Translations under genes and position numbers: made by a program
Part shown: piece after piece, positions 9,010-18,185 of the stretch
How the letters are laid out: each line of letters starts with the position of its first letter
Position numbering within the stretch: position 1 is the first letter of the stretch
Notes under the pieces: model-generated
Told to the model about the DNA's origin: nothing
The model's database searches: none
What the model saw: only the letters and a program-made list of their open reading frames with translations
Assembly (NCBI GenBank): GCA_002842495.1
Contig: PHDB01000026.1
Span: 1 to 45,803, forward strand
Reading direction: 5' to 3'
DNA length: 45,803 nucleotides
From: Bacteroidetes bacterium HGW-Bacteroidetes-6
GTDB taxonomy: Bacteria; Bacteroidota; Bacteroidia; Bacteroidales; DTU049

Positions 9010-9750
9010 ATGATAAGAGCTGTAATTGTTGACGATGAAGATGCTTCGCGCATGACATTGAAGGGGTTGCTGACGCGATATGTCCCAGATGTTCAGGTTG
9101 TGGGAGAGGGAGAGGATGTAGCCTCCGGCCTTGAGATAATAAAGCAATATACGCCCGATTTGGTGTTTCTTGATATTCAGATGCCTGATGGAAGTGGGTT
9201 TCGTTTGCTTGAGCTTCTTGCGGAAATTGATTTCAATGTTATTTTTACTACAGCATTCGATCAGTATGCTATTAAAGCCATTAAATTTAGTGCGCTCGAT
9301 TATTTGCTTAAACCTATTGTGCCAGACGACTTGATTAAAGCTGTAGACAAACACAACGAACGCATAGCAAGTCCCGATTTGGCTATTAGTTTTCAGGCGT
9401 TGAGGGAAAATCTTACGCCAGAACCAAGGAAGATCGTTTTACATACTTTTGAAGGAATGCATGTAGTCGATACCGGTGATATTATTCGTTGTCAAAGCGA
9501 TGATTGCTATACCAATTTTTTTCTTGATGGAGGCAAGCGAATAATTGTTTCAAAAACATTGAAAGAAATTGAAGAACATCTGAAGGGAAGAGACTTTATG
9601 CGTCCTCACAAATCGCATTTAGTGAATATCAATTTTATCAAAACTGTTGTTCGGAACGATGGAGGCTATATTGTGATGAAAGATGGAAGTGAAATTCCAA
9701 TTTCGAGACGAAAAAAGGAGTTAGTGATGGGTATTATTAACAAACTTTAA
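9010..9750 (+). CDS. LytTR-family response regulator
   Basis: A 246-aa DNA-binding transcription regulator. The receiver domain (about 1-120) has the acidic pocket VDDED near residues 8-11, phospho-acceptor D55 in LVFLDIQMPDGSG, and K101 in YLLKP. The C-terminal LytTR domain (about 140-246) shows IRCQSDDCYTNFF, the HKSHLVNINFI signature and IPISRRKK. Family members bind paired 9-bp direct repeats. It is encoded directly after the LytS-type kinase, its expected partner, and upstream of a small membrane protein and the receptor operon, which are candidate targets. Confidence 0.95.
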   Translation: MIRAVIVDDEDASRMTLKGLLTRYVPDVQVVGEGEDVASGLEIIKQYTPDLVFLDIQMPDGSGFRLLELLAEIDFNVIFTTAFDQYAIKAIKFSALDYLLKPIVPDDLIKAVDKHNERIASPDLAISFQALRENLTPEPRKIVLHTFEGMHVVDTGDIIRCQSDDCYTNFFLDGGKRIIVSKTLKEIEEHLKGRDFMRPHKSHLVNINFIKTVVRNDGGYIVMKDGSEIPISRRKKELVMGIINKL

Positions 9751-9751
9751 T

Positions 9752-9781
9752 ACCGTTAACTTTTTTGTTACAGCCGTTCTC
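9752..9781 (+). promoter_or_regulatory. Candidate LytTR operator (direct repeat)
   Basis: ACCGTTAAC at 9752-9760 and GCCGTTCTC at 9773-9781 share CCGTT and are exactly 21 bases apart (9-base repeats, 12-base spacer), the usual geometry of LytTR-domain sites. The first copy fits eight of nine positions of the described LytTR consensus; the second is weaker. It starts one base past the regulator's stop codon and is 75-104 bases upstream of the next start codon. Confidence 0.35.
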
Positions 9782-9855
9782 TGATTGAGGCAGTGGATAT
9801 GAATGGTTTGTTATAATTTTAAGGTGCAAATTTTGAATCAACCAAACTAGAGTAA

Positions 9856-10365
9856 ATGGAGCAATTTTTAGGATTAATCGTCGTATTGGTCGTTTGGGGA
9901 GTTATCTCTTACTTTGGCAAAGCGGCTAAAAAACAGCAGGCAGCTGCGAAGATGGCCATGCAGCAAAAGAATGCTTCTCCTCAGCCAAAGCAAACTTACA
10001 GTACTTCCTCTGAAATAGAGAAATTAATTGAAATGTTTGCGGGAAATCAATCCCCAATCACACCAGTTGCTGTTAATTCTGAAACCCAAATCGGGTCAGA
10101 ATCGCATTACGAAGAAGAGACGGTTGAATCTACTGGCTATATTCCGTTGGAAATGGCCTATAAACCGATGGTTGAATTTCAGGCTTTTGAAAATTCGGGG
10201 GATTCATTTTCCGAAGGCGGCAATATTGTTTCGGATCTTCATAATCACGAAGGAAATGAAAAAATGTTGATAAAAACGGAAAACCGTGTTCATCCCCTTA
10301 TGAAAGAATTTGACCCTAAAAAAGCTGTCATTTATTCGGAAATTTTACAACCAAAATATTTTTGA
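9856..10365 (+). CDS. Small membrane-anchored protein with conserved acidic/C-terminal tail, function unknown
   Basis: A 169-aa protein. Residues 4-21 form one hydrophobic helix (LGLIVVLVVWGVISYF), followed by a Lys/Gln/Ala-rich stretch and a long low-complexity linker rich in Ser, Glu and Thr. The C-terminal FDPKKAVIYSEILQPKY segment looks like a short conserved motif that, from memory, ends many uncharacterised Bacteroidota proteins. Topology would be a single N-terminal anchor with a mostly disordered tail. It is flanked by the LytTR regulator and the TonB receptor operon on the same strand. No function can be assigned; coding status is supported by the anchor, start placement and conserved-looking tail. 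Confidence 0.75.
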   Translation: MEQFLGLIVVLVVWGVISYFGKAAKKQQAAAKMAMQQKNASPQPKQTYSTSSEIEKLIEMFAGNQSPITPVAVNSETQIGSESHYEEETVESTGYIPLEMAYKPMVEFQAFENSGDSFSEGGNIVSDLHNHEGNEKMLIKTENRVHPLMKEFDPKKAVIYSEILQPKYF

Positions 10366-10423
10366 GGAGAAAAAATCTTTACCCGATTTTCAAAAAAAAA
10401 CTAGGCGGAAACGTAAATCTTTA

Positions 10424-10431
10424 TAACTTTA
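10424..10431 (+). promoter_or_regulatory. Possible -7 element of the receptor operon
   Basis: TAACTTTA differs from TAnnTTTG only in the last base and lies 44 bases before the receptor start. No clear -33 box is seen, so this is tentative. Confidence 0.3.
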
Positions 10432-10474
10432 CCCGCTCAAAATAAGAAAGAATTTTTAAATAAACCAACCAAAT

Positions 10475-13400
10475 ATGTTTCGAAAACTACTCTCTGTCTT
10501 AGGATTGACGTTGATTGTGAGTGCTGCAGCTCTTGCTCAGTCATCCGGTACGTTGAAAGGGAAACTGGTGGACAAGGAAACCAAAGAACCGATTCCTTTT
10601 GCAAACATCATCATTGAATCTGGTGGAAAGAATTTTGGTGGATCCACTACCGACTTTGATGGTAATTACACCATCAAGCCAATTCCTCCCGGAACTTACG
10701 ATGTAAAAGCTACTTATGTGGGTTACAAGCCACTTATGTATGCCGGCGTGCTTATTAAATCCGACAATATCACTTTCCTTGATATTGAAATGGAATCTAC
10801 CGCTGTAACACTTACTACTTTTGAGGTGGTTGATTACAAGGTTCCTCTTATCGAGAAAGACGGTGGATCTTCTGGAGGTACTGTTACCTCTGAAGAAATT
10901 GAAAAAATGGCAGGTCGCGATGCAAACTCTGTGGCTGTAACAGTTGGTGGTGTTTATTCTGCCGATGGTAGTGGTGACTTGAGTATCCGTGGTCAGCGTT
11001 CAGATGGAACAGTAACATATATTGATGGCGTTCGTGTTCGCGGATCTTCTTCATTGCCGAAGTCTGCTCTTGAGCAAGTAACCGTTATCACAGGGGGGCT
11101 GCCTGCTCAGTATGGAGATGCTACCGGTGGTGTTGTTAATGTTACAACCAAAGGCGCTAGTCGCGAATTTGGTATGGGTGCCGAATTAATCACATCCAAG
11201 CTTTTGGATGCTTTTGATTACAACCTTATTGGTTTATCCATTCAGGGGCCACTGCTTAAAGGTAGAGATTCTACCAGTGGTACTGCAATCTTGGGATTCT
11301 TTATTGCCGGTGAATTTGCTTTCGAGAAAGACTCCAGACCCTTTGCCGATGGCCTTTATGTTGCCAACGACGACTATTTATCATATATTGAGGAGAATCC
11401 TCTTCGCCCATCGGGAACTGGTTTTGGAACTTTCCAGAATGCACAGTTTGTTACAATGGACGACCTGAATAAAATTAAAGCAAAAACCGATGCTCCAAAC
11501 CGTAGTGTAAGCCTTTCAGGGAAGATTGATGTTAAAACAACCAGTACAACCAATCTTACTTTTGGGGGTTCGTTGAACTACAGCAATAATATTAATTACA
11601 TTCATGGGTCTTCGATGTTCAATTACAAAAACTACCCACAGGTTATTACCAATGAGTGGCGTGTTTTTGGACGTTTTACACAAAGGTTTAAATCGGATAC
11701 ATCTAGCAAATCTATTGTCAAGAATGTTTTCTATAATATTCAGGCCGATTATTCCAGAAGTACGCAAACAGTTCAGGATCCTGAACACAAAGATAATTTG
11801 TTTGCTTATGGTCACTGGGGTATATTCAATACCTACAAAACGAAATCGTACGAGCTTGGTAATCTCGAAGATCAGGGACTGTATAATGTTTATTTGCTCA
11901 ATAACTACTTTGATACCTTGGTTACATACGAACCAAGTGCAGACAATCCCATTACATCAAATTATACTTCGCAGTACTATAGCTTGTATCCGCTGAATAG
12001 TGGTTTTTATACCAACTATACTACTATTCAGAGCGCAGGTGCCTTGTTGAATGGTCAGCAACCAGAGTCGATCTATTCACTTTGGTCAGCTCCCGGAACA
12101 ATATATGATCAGTATTCGAAATTCGACGAGACTCAAATCGGGATTACTGCAAATGCTTCTGCAGATATTGGAAACCATGCATTCCAATTTGGAATTCAAT
12201 ACGAACAATTGACACAGGCTTATATTGGTTACGCACCAGTTAGTTTATGGACTCGTATGCGTCAGCTGACCAACAAACATATTGAACAGTTAAGTTCGAC
12301 CCCAATTCTGATTTATGACGATTATGGCGTTTTTCAGGATACAGTTGAGTTTGACCGACTTTATGATGGCGCAAGTCAGTCGTATTTTGATATCAACCTT
12401 CGTGAAGCTCTTGGATTGCCTGTTAATGGAACCGATTGGATTGATGTTGATTCATACGATCCTTCTTTATTCAGTATCAACTGGTTTTCGGCTGATGAAT
12501 TACTCAACGAAGGCAATTCGTATGTTACATATTATGGTTATGACCATACTGGAGAAAAACTTTCCTATAAGCCAAGTTTTGACGACTTCTTTACAAAGCA
12601 GGATGCCGACGGAAATTACACACGTGATATTCCTGCCTTCGAACCGATTTACATGGCCGGTTATATTCAGGATAAATTTGCTTTTAAGGATCTGATTTTC
12701 AATATTGGCCTGCGTGTTGATCGTTTCGATGCTAATCAAATGGTTTTGAAAGATCAGTATTTAATTTATGAGGCTAAAACAGTTGGGCAAGTGAATGATC
12801 TTGGCGAACACCCCGCTAATATGGGTGGCGACTATGTTGTTTATGTTGACAATGTTTCTAATCCTACATCTATCTTAGGTTACCGCGATGGTGATACCTG
12901 GTACAATGCTCAGGGTATTGAGATTACTGACCCTGCAACCATTTCAACATCAAGCGGAATAGCTCCGTATTTGCTTGAGCCAGGTTTAACCAAACCCACT
13001 TCTTCAGCTTTTAAAGATTATGAGCCACAATTCACTTACATGCCTCGTATTTCGTTTTCATTTCCTATTTCTGACGAAGCTTTGTTTTTTGCACATTATG
13101 ATGTGACTTCGAAGCGTCCGACTGATGGATTGAGACTTGATCCAACCAACTATTATTTCATTCAGGCCAATGCGCAGGCGTTTATCAACAATCCGGCATT
13201 GAAACCTGAAAGAACAGTTGATTATGAATTGGGATTTCAGCAGATGTTAAGTGTTCGTTCTGCATTGAAATTTTCGGCTTACTATCGTGAAATGCGCGAC
13301 TTGGTTCAGGCATATCGTTTCTATGGTGGATACCCAATCGATTATTATTCCTTTAATAATATCGACTTTGGAACGGTTAAAGGATTAACTGTTGCTTACG

Positions 13401-14104
13401 ATTTGCGTCAGAATGCTAATGTTTGGATGAAAGCCAGTTATACTCTTCAGTTTGCCGATGGAACGGGATCCAATTCTACTTCAGGTGCAACTTTGGTGCG
13501 TACAGGCCAACCCAACCTTCGTACATTGAACCCACTTGATTTCGATCGTCGTCATGCTTTTACTTTGGTGCTTGATTATCGTTATGGTGAAGGGAAAAAG
13601 TACAATGGTCCAAAGATTACACGTAAGATTGAAGGAACTGACAAAGTAAAAGTTATTCCTTTGCTTCAGAATACAGGTGTTAACTTCACTTTTACAGGTG
13701 GTTCGGGAACTCCTTATAGCCGCTCGAGCAATGTGACTTCTTCACTTTTGGGAGGAAGCTATCAGCTCCAGGGTATGATCAACGGAAGTCGTCTTCCTTG
13801 GTCGTTCCGCATTGATGCTCGTGTAGATCGCGACATTAATGTTAAGTTTGGAAAGAAAGAAACAATATTGAATGTTTACTTTGAAATTCTCAATGTGCTA
13901 AACAGCAAAAACATTATGGCTGTATATCGTGCAACTGGTAATCCCGACGATGATGGTTATCTTGCTGCAGCTGAATATCAGGCTGGTATTAATGCTCAGG
14001 TCGATCCTGATGCTTTCCGCACATTATATGCTTTGCGTCTGGATAGTCCTTATAACTACAGTCTGCCAAGGAGAATTCGTTTTGGTGTAGCTTTCAGTTT
14101 CTAA
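10475..14104 (+). CDS. TonB-dependent receptor with carboxypeptidase-regulatory-like N-terminal domain
   Basis: A 1209-aa outer-membrane receptor. A signal peptide ends near residue 21 (AAALAQ). A CarboxypepD_reg-like beta-sandwich follows at about 26-108 (GTLKGKLVDKETKEPIPFAN, GNYTIKPIPPGTYDVKATYVGY). The plug domain is at about 125-235 (LSIRGQRSDGTVTYIDGVRVRG, ITGGLPAQYGDATGGVVNVTTKG). The remainder is a large TonB-dependent beta-barrel with a terminal strand ending RRIRFGVAFSF. It lacks an adjacent SusD, unlike classical polysaccharide-utilisation receptors. It is the first gene of a tight three-gene unit: the surface protein starts 21 bases after it and the PorV-like gene 25 bases after that. 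This suggests a role in surface assembly or uptake linked to that protein. The substrate is unknown. Confidence 0.93.
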   Translation: MFRKLLSVLGLTLIVSAAALAQSSGTLKGKLVDKETKEPIPFANIIIESGGKNFGGSTTDFDGNYTIKPIPPGTYDVKATYVGYKPLMYAGVLIKSDNITFLDIEMESTAVTLTTFEVVDYKVPLIEKDGGSSGGTVTSEEIEKMAGRDANSVAVTVGGVYSADGSGDLSIRGQRSDGTVTYIDGVRVRGSSSLPKSALEQVTVITGGLPAQYGDATGGVVNVTTKGASREFGMGAELITSKLLDAFDYNLIGLSIQGPLLKGRDSTSGTAILGFFIAGEFAFEKDSRPFADGLYVANDDYLSYIEENPLRPSGTGFGTFQNAQFVTMDDLNKIKAKTDAPNRSVSLSGKIDVKTTSTTNLTFGGSLNYSNNINYIHGSSMFNYKNYPQVITNEWRVFGRFTQRFKSDTSSKSIVKNVFYNIQADYSRSTQTVQDPEHKDNLFAYGHWGIFNTYKTKSYELGNLEDQGLYNVYLLNNYFDTLVTYEPSADNPITSNYTSQYYSLYPLNSGFYTNYTTIQSAGALLNGQQPESIYSLWSAPGTIYDQYSKFDETQIGITANASADIGNHAFQFGIQYEQLTQAYIGYAPVSLWTRMRQLTNKHIEQLSSTPILIYDDYGVFQDTVEFDRLYDGASQSYFDINLREALGLPVNGTDWIDVDSYDPSLFSINWFSADELLNEGNSYVTYYGYDHTGEKLSYKPSFDDFFTKQDADGNYTRDIPAFEPIYMAGYIQDKFAFKDLIFNIGLRVDRFDANQMVLKDQYLIYEAKTVGQVNDLGEHPANMGGDYVVYVDNVSNPTSILGYRDGDTWYNAQGIEITDPATISTSSGIAPYLLEPGLTKPTSSAFKDYEPQFTYMPRISFSFPISDEALFFAHYDVTSKRPTDGLRLDPTNYYFIQANAQAFINNPALKPERTVDYELGFQQMLSVRSALKFSAYYREMRDLVQAYRFYGGYPIDYYSFNNIDFGTVKGLTVAYDLRQNANVWMKASYTLQFADGTGSNSTSGATLVRTGQPNLRTLNPLDFDRRHAFTLVLDYRYGEGKKYNGPKITRKIEGTDKVKVIPLLQNTGVNFTFTGGSGTPYSRSSNVTSSLLGGSYQLQGMINGSRLPWSFRIDARVDRDINVKFGKKETILNVYFEILNVLNSKNIMAVYRATGNPDDDGYLAAAEYQAGINAQVDPDAFRTLYALRLDSPYNYSLPRRIRFGVAFSF

Positions 14105-14125
14105 ATCATCGAAAAAAAAAGAGTT

Positions 14126-17100
14126 ATGAAAAAGAATATAATTGTATCGTTGTTATTGATCGGGCTGATGGTTCCGGCAATGAGTACATTTGCCCGTCAG
14201 GTTCCGATTGACAATAACCGTTCTTCGCAAGATCGTCAGAATACACAAATGCTGAAATCGTCAGCAGCTGGTTGTTTGCCTGGATCGGTAAACACGGAAT
14301 TGAAAATCAATAATGTTAGAGCCCGTATTAATTCGGGCGGTGATATGTGGTGGGATTTAGCTGACGTAGCCGAGTATGAAATTCCTTACGGATCATCAAA
14401 AACATCAATGTTTGCTGGTGCATTATGGATTGGGGGAACTGATGTTAATGGCCAGTTAAAGCTTGCTGCTCAGCGTTATCGGGGAAATGGTAACGATTTT
14501 TGGACAGGACCTCTGACTATTGATGGAACAGCTGCAGTCGGTGCAGAGACTTGTATAAAGTATGACAAACTCAATGTTATCTATCGTAAAGACGTAGATG
14601 AGTTTCTGGCCTATCGTGCAAACCCTGCTGATTATCCCGACTACCAAATGCCAAGTTATTTTTCGCCGGATAATTATCCTGCTCATGGTGATCCCGGTCT
14701 TGGACAGTCGTTTTATCTTGCTCCATTTTACGATGAAAATGAAGATGGTGTTTATAATCCTGAAGATGGCGATTATCCATACTATGATATTAACAACGAT
14801 CTTTGTCATCAAACAACACCAACCAAAGAAACCGAAATGGGTATTGTAAGTGGAGGTCTTCTTGCTGATCAGGTGCTAAAAGGGGATCAAACTATTTGGT
14901 GGGTTTTTAATGATAAAGGAAACGTGCATACAGAAACAAAAGGTAATGCAATTGGTCTTGAAATTCGTGCGCAGGCTTTTGCTTTTTCAACAAACGATGA
15001 GATCAACAACATGACTTTTTATTCGTTTGAAATTATTAACCGTTCTACTTATACATTGCAGGAAACTTATATGTCGTTGTGGACAGACCCTGATTTGGGT
15101 GGTTCGAAAGACGATTATATTGGCTGTGATGTATTACGTGGATTGGGATATGCTTATAATGGTGATGCATACGACGAAGACAGTGATGGCGCTTTTGGTT
15201 ACGGCGATCAACCACCCGCTATTGGTATCGATTTCTTTCAGGGACCTTATATGGATCCTGACGGAATGGATAATCCGGCTTTTTTGAAGTATGTTGATAC
15301 ATCTGGAGCTATCATTACTCAAAACTGTAATGAAGCTGTTAATGGAGTGAACTTTGGCAACAATATAATTGATGATGAACGATATGGAATGCGTCGTTTT
15401 GTTTATCATAATAATACAACCAATGGCGCCCCTGAATACATGACCGATCCAGAATTGGCAGTTGAGTATTACAATTTTCTCCGTGGTATTTGGAAAGATA
15501 ACACTATTATGATGTACGGTGGTAATGCTCACGTATCATCAGGTGCTTATGGCCCGAACTGCGACTTTATGTTTCCTGATGAAACCGATCCCTGTGATTG
15601 GGGTACAGGTGGAGTTCCTCCTAATGGTGATAAAAAATGGACTGAGGAAACTGCAGGAAACCTTCCCAATGACCGTCGTTTTATGCAGTCTGCAGGCCCA
15701 TTCACTCTGAGACCTGGAGCTTTAAATTATATTACAGTTGGTATTCCATGGGCTCGTGCTACTTCGGGTGGCCCGTTTGCTTCTGTAGAGCTGTTACGTC
15801 AGGTTGATGATAAATGTCAAAGGTTATTCGACAACTGTTTTAAAGTGGTTGATGGACCTGATGCTCCAGACATGACAATTCAGGAACTGGACAAGGAAGT
15901 AATCTTGTATTTGACAAACAATCTTGCAAGTAATAATAATCTTGAAATGTACGAAGAAGGTGATCCCTCAATTGTTTCACCGGATAGTATGAAATACGAC
16001 TCAATTTACAAATTTGAAGGATATCAGATTTTCCAGTTAAGTGAAGTTTCGGTTTCAGCAACTGATATATATGACACTGATAAAGCACGCCTTGTTGCTC
16101 AATGTGACATTAAAAATGGAGTTTCCAGGCTGATTAATTATTACTATTCTGATGATTTGGGTGCCGTAGTACCTCGAGAGGAAGTGGATGGTGATGATGA
16201 AGGAATTATCCATTCGTTCCGTATTCTTGAAGATCAATTTGCATCTGGCGATAACCGTCTTATAAACAATAAAAAGTATTACTTTTTGGTTATAGCTTAT
16301 GCCTATAATGAGTACGAAAAATATTCACAGGATCCGGCATACCAAATTCCAGGAGAAGCTTCTCTGAATGGTCAGCAAAAACCATATTTGGCTGGACGCA
16401 AGAATATTAAAGTTTATACCGCTATTCCTCACATTCCAGATCCAGAAGCATATGGCACTATTATTAATGCCGAATATGGTGAAGGCCCAAAAATCACTAG
16501 GATTGAGGGGCAAGGAAATGGTGGTCGTGAGATAGAGCTAACATCTGAAAGCCGTAAATATATTGCTGAAAACACCATTATGCTTACTCCTACATATGAA
16601 AATGGTATGGGGCCTATTGATGTTAAGGTTATTGATCCATTGAATGTAAAAGCAGCTCAATACTACCTGCGTTTTGATACATTGTCTTCGATAGATTCTG
16701 CAAACTGGACATTGGAAGAATATGATTTGTCAGGCAACTTGGTTTCGACCAATAAATCTGATCATAACATCAGTTCATCTTATGAACAAATTTTTATTGA
16801 TTTGGGATTGTCCGTTTCAATTGTTCAGAGCCTCAAACCTGGCGATCAAACTCATCCTACCAATGGATTTATATATGCAGAAGTTGAATACACCGATCCT
16901 GCGCATCAGTGGTTGAGCGGTGTGCCCGATATGGATGGTCCTACTGTTTACAACTGGATACGTTCAGGAACGGTTGTCGATCCCGATGCACCTGACTACA
17001 ATGACTACAAAGATGTTGATAATGGTCAGTTTTACGAGAAAGTAATGGGCGGCACCTGGGCTCCTTATCGTTTGGTATCGAATCTTGCTGATAATCCCGG

Positions 17101-18160
17101 AAATGCTAGTATTGCTGGATTTCAGGCGATTAATAAAATGGCTAATCTTGCTAGTGTAGATATTGTGTTTACCAATGATAAGTCGATGTGGACACGTTGT
17201 CCTATTATTGAGACCTGCGACGACGCTTTGTTGTCGGAAGGTGGTGCATCAAAGTATGGTTTGCGTAAGCATGCCTCTGTTGATAAAAATGGCAATACGG
17301 GCACAGCTGAAGCTACATATGATGGAAAAGCTCAAGGAATGGGTTGGTTCCCCGGATATGCAGTAAATGCAGAAACAGGAGAACGTCTCAATATTGTTTT
17401 TGGTGAAAATAGTTGGCTGATTGGTGAAAATGGCCGTGATATGTTATTGAATCCGACTTCAAACTACGAAGCTCTCAATCAAGTGCTTTTTGGTGGAGAA
17501 CATTACATTTATGTTTTTGGACATAATGGAGATAATTTCACTGGCGACGTTCCTGCTTATGACGAAGGAGACTGGATTTATGATAAACTTCTTGCTGGCG
17601 GAAACACAAACCTGCGAAATGTATTCACGCATGCTATGTGGGTTACTATTCCTCTCACCGCATTCAACGAAACGTGGTTGAGCAACGATTGCCGTGTTAG
17701 AATTAGAGTTTCTAAACCATATGCTGCTAATTATTCAACATATGGATCGTCTACTCCGGTGAATAAAAACTATCCGATGTATAGCTTTAATACCTCAGAT
17801 ATTGCTACAAAAACCGGCGATGTAGCTGCAGCTCAAACAGCACTTGATTTGATAAATGTTGTTCCGAATCCATACTATGCCTATAGTGGATACGAAGAAA
17901 ATCAGCTCGATAACAGGGTTAAATTTACCAATCTTCCTTCCAGCTGTACAATTAGCATCTTTACTGTTGATGGTATTTTGATTCGTCGTTTTACCAAAGA
18001 CGACCCCAATACAACATATCTCGACTGGGATCTCAAGAATACTGCAGGTATTCCGATATCGGGAGGTCTGTATTTAATTCATGTAAATGCACCGGGAGTT
18101 GGTGAACGCACCATTAAGTGGTTTGGTTCATTACGTCCGATTGACCTTAACTCATTCTAG
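14126..18160 (+). CDS. Very large cell-surface protein with divergent T9SS-like C-terminal module
   Basis: A 1344-aa exported protein with a signal peptide (about 1-23; cleavage near TFARQ). An N-terminal region (about 58-130) has the pattern GGDMWWDLADVAEYEIP and ALWIGGTDVNGQL, which I associate with uncharacterised giant surface proteins of Bacteroidota and relatives. An acidic, probably calcium-binding loop follows at about 201-222 (YDENEDGVYNPEDGDYP). The C-terminal ~110 residues begin VVPNPYYAYSGYEENQLDN, contain FTVDGILIRRF and GGLYLIHVNAPG, and end in GERTIKWFGSLRP plus a short tail. This resembles a type A sorting domain but is not canonical. It is the second gene of the receptor/PorV-like operon. 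No enzymatic domain is recognisable; an adhesin or structural surface role is inference. Confidence 0.88.
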   Translation: MKKNIIVSLLLIGLMVPAMSTFARQVPIDNNRSSQDRQNTQMLKSSAAGCLPGSVNTELKINNVRARINSGGDMWWDLADVAEYEIPYGSSKTSMFAGALWIGGTDVNGQLKLAAQRYRGNGNDFWTGPLTIDGTAAVGAETCIKYDKLNVIYRKDVDEFLAYRANPADYPDYQMPSYFSPDNYPAHGDPGLGQSFYLAPFYDENEDGVYNPEDGDYPYYDINNDLCHQTTPTKETEMGIVSGGLLADQVLKGDQTIWWVFNDKGNVHTETKGNAIGLEIRAQAFAFSTNDEINNMTFYSFEIINRSTYTLQETYMSLWTDPDLGGSKDDYIGCDVLRGLGYAYNGDAYDEDSDGAFGYGDQPPAIGIDFFQGPYMDPDGMDNPAFLKYVDTSGAIITQNCNEAVNGVNFGNNIIDDERYGMRRFVYHNNTTNGAPEYMTDPELAVEYYNFLRGIWKDNTIMMYGGNAHVSSGAYGPNCDFMFPDETDPCDWGTGGVPPNGDKKWTEETAGNLPNDRRFMQSAGPFTLRPGALNYITVGIPWARATSGGPFASVELLRQVDDKCQRLFDNCFKVVDGPDAPDMTIQELDKEVILYLTNNLASNNNLEMYEEGDPSIVSPDSMKYDSIYKFEGYQIFQLSEVSVSATDIYDTDKARLVAQCDIKNGVSRLINYYYSDDLGAVVPREEVDGDDEGIIHSFRILEDQFASGDNRLINNKKYYFLVIAYAYNEYEKYSQDPAYQIPGEASLNGQQKPYLAGRKNIKVYTAIPHIPDPEAYGTIINAEYGEGPKITRIEGQGNGGREIELTSESRKYIAENTIMLTPTYENGMGPIDVKVIDPLNVKAAQYYLRFDTLSSIDSANWTLEEYDLSGNLVSTNKSDHNISSSYEQIFIDLGLSVSIVQSLKPGDQTHPTNGFIYAEVEYTDPAHQWLSGVPDMDGPTVYNWIRSGTVVDPDAPDYNDYKDVDNGQFYEKVMGGTWAPYRLVSNLADNPGNASIAGFQAINKMANLASVDIVFTNDKSMWTRCPIIETCDDALLSEGGASKYGLRKHASVDKNGNTGTAEATYDGKAQGMGWFPGYAVNAETGERLNIVFGENSWLIGENGRDMLLNPTSNYEALNQVLFGGEHYIYVFGHNGDNFTGDVPAYDEGDWIYDKLLAGGNTNLRNVFTHAMWVTIPLTAFNETWLSNDCRVRIRVSKPYAANYSTYGSSTPVNKNYPMYSFNTSDIATKTGDVAAAQTALDLINVVPNPYYAYSGYEENQLDNRVKFTNLPSSCTISIFTVDGILIRRFTKDDPNTTYLDWDLKNTAGIPISGGLYLIHVNAPGVGERTIKWFGSLRPIDLNSF

Positions 18161-18185
18161 TCATAACACCTAAAGAACAACAACA

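Noticed and set aside
10475..14104. Receptor as part of a SusC/SusD polysaccharide-utilisation locus
   Set aside because: No SusD-like lipoprotein or glycan-degrading genes are adjacent; neighbours are a giant surface protein and a PorV-like barrel.
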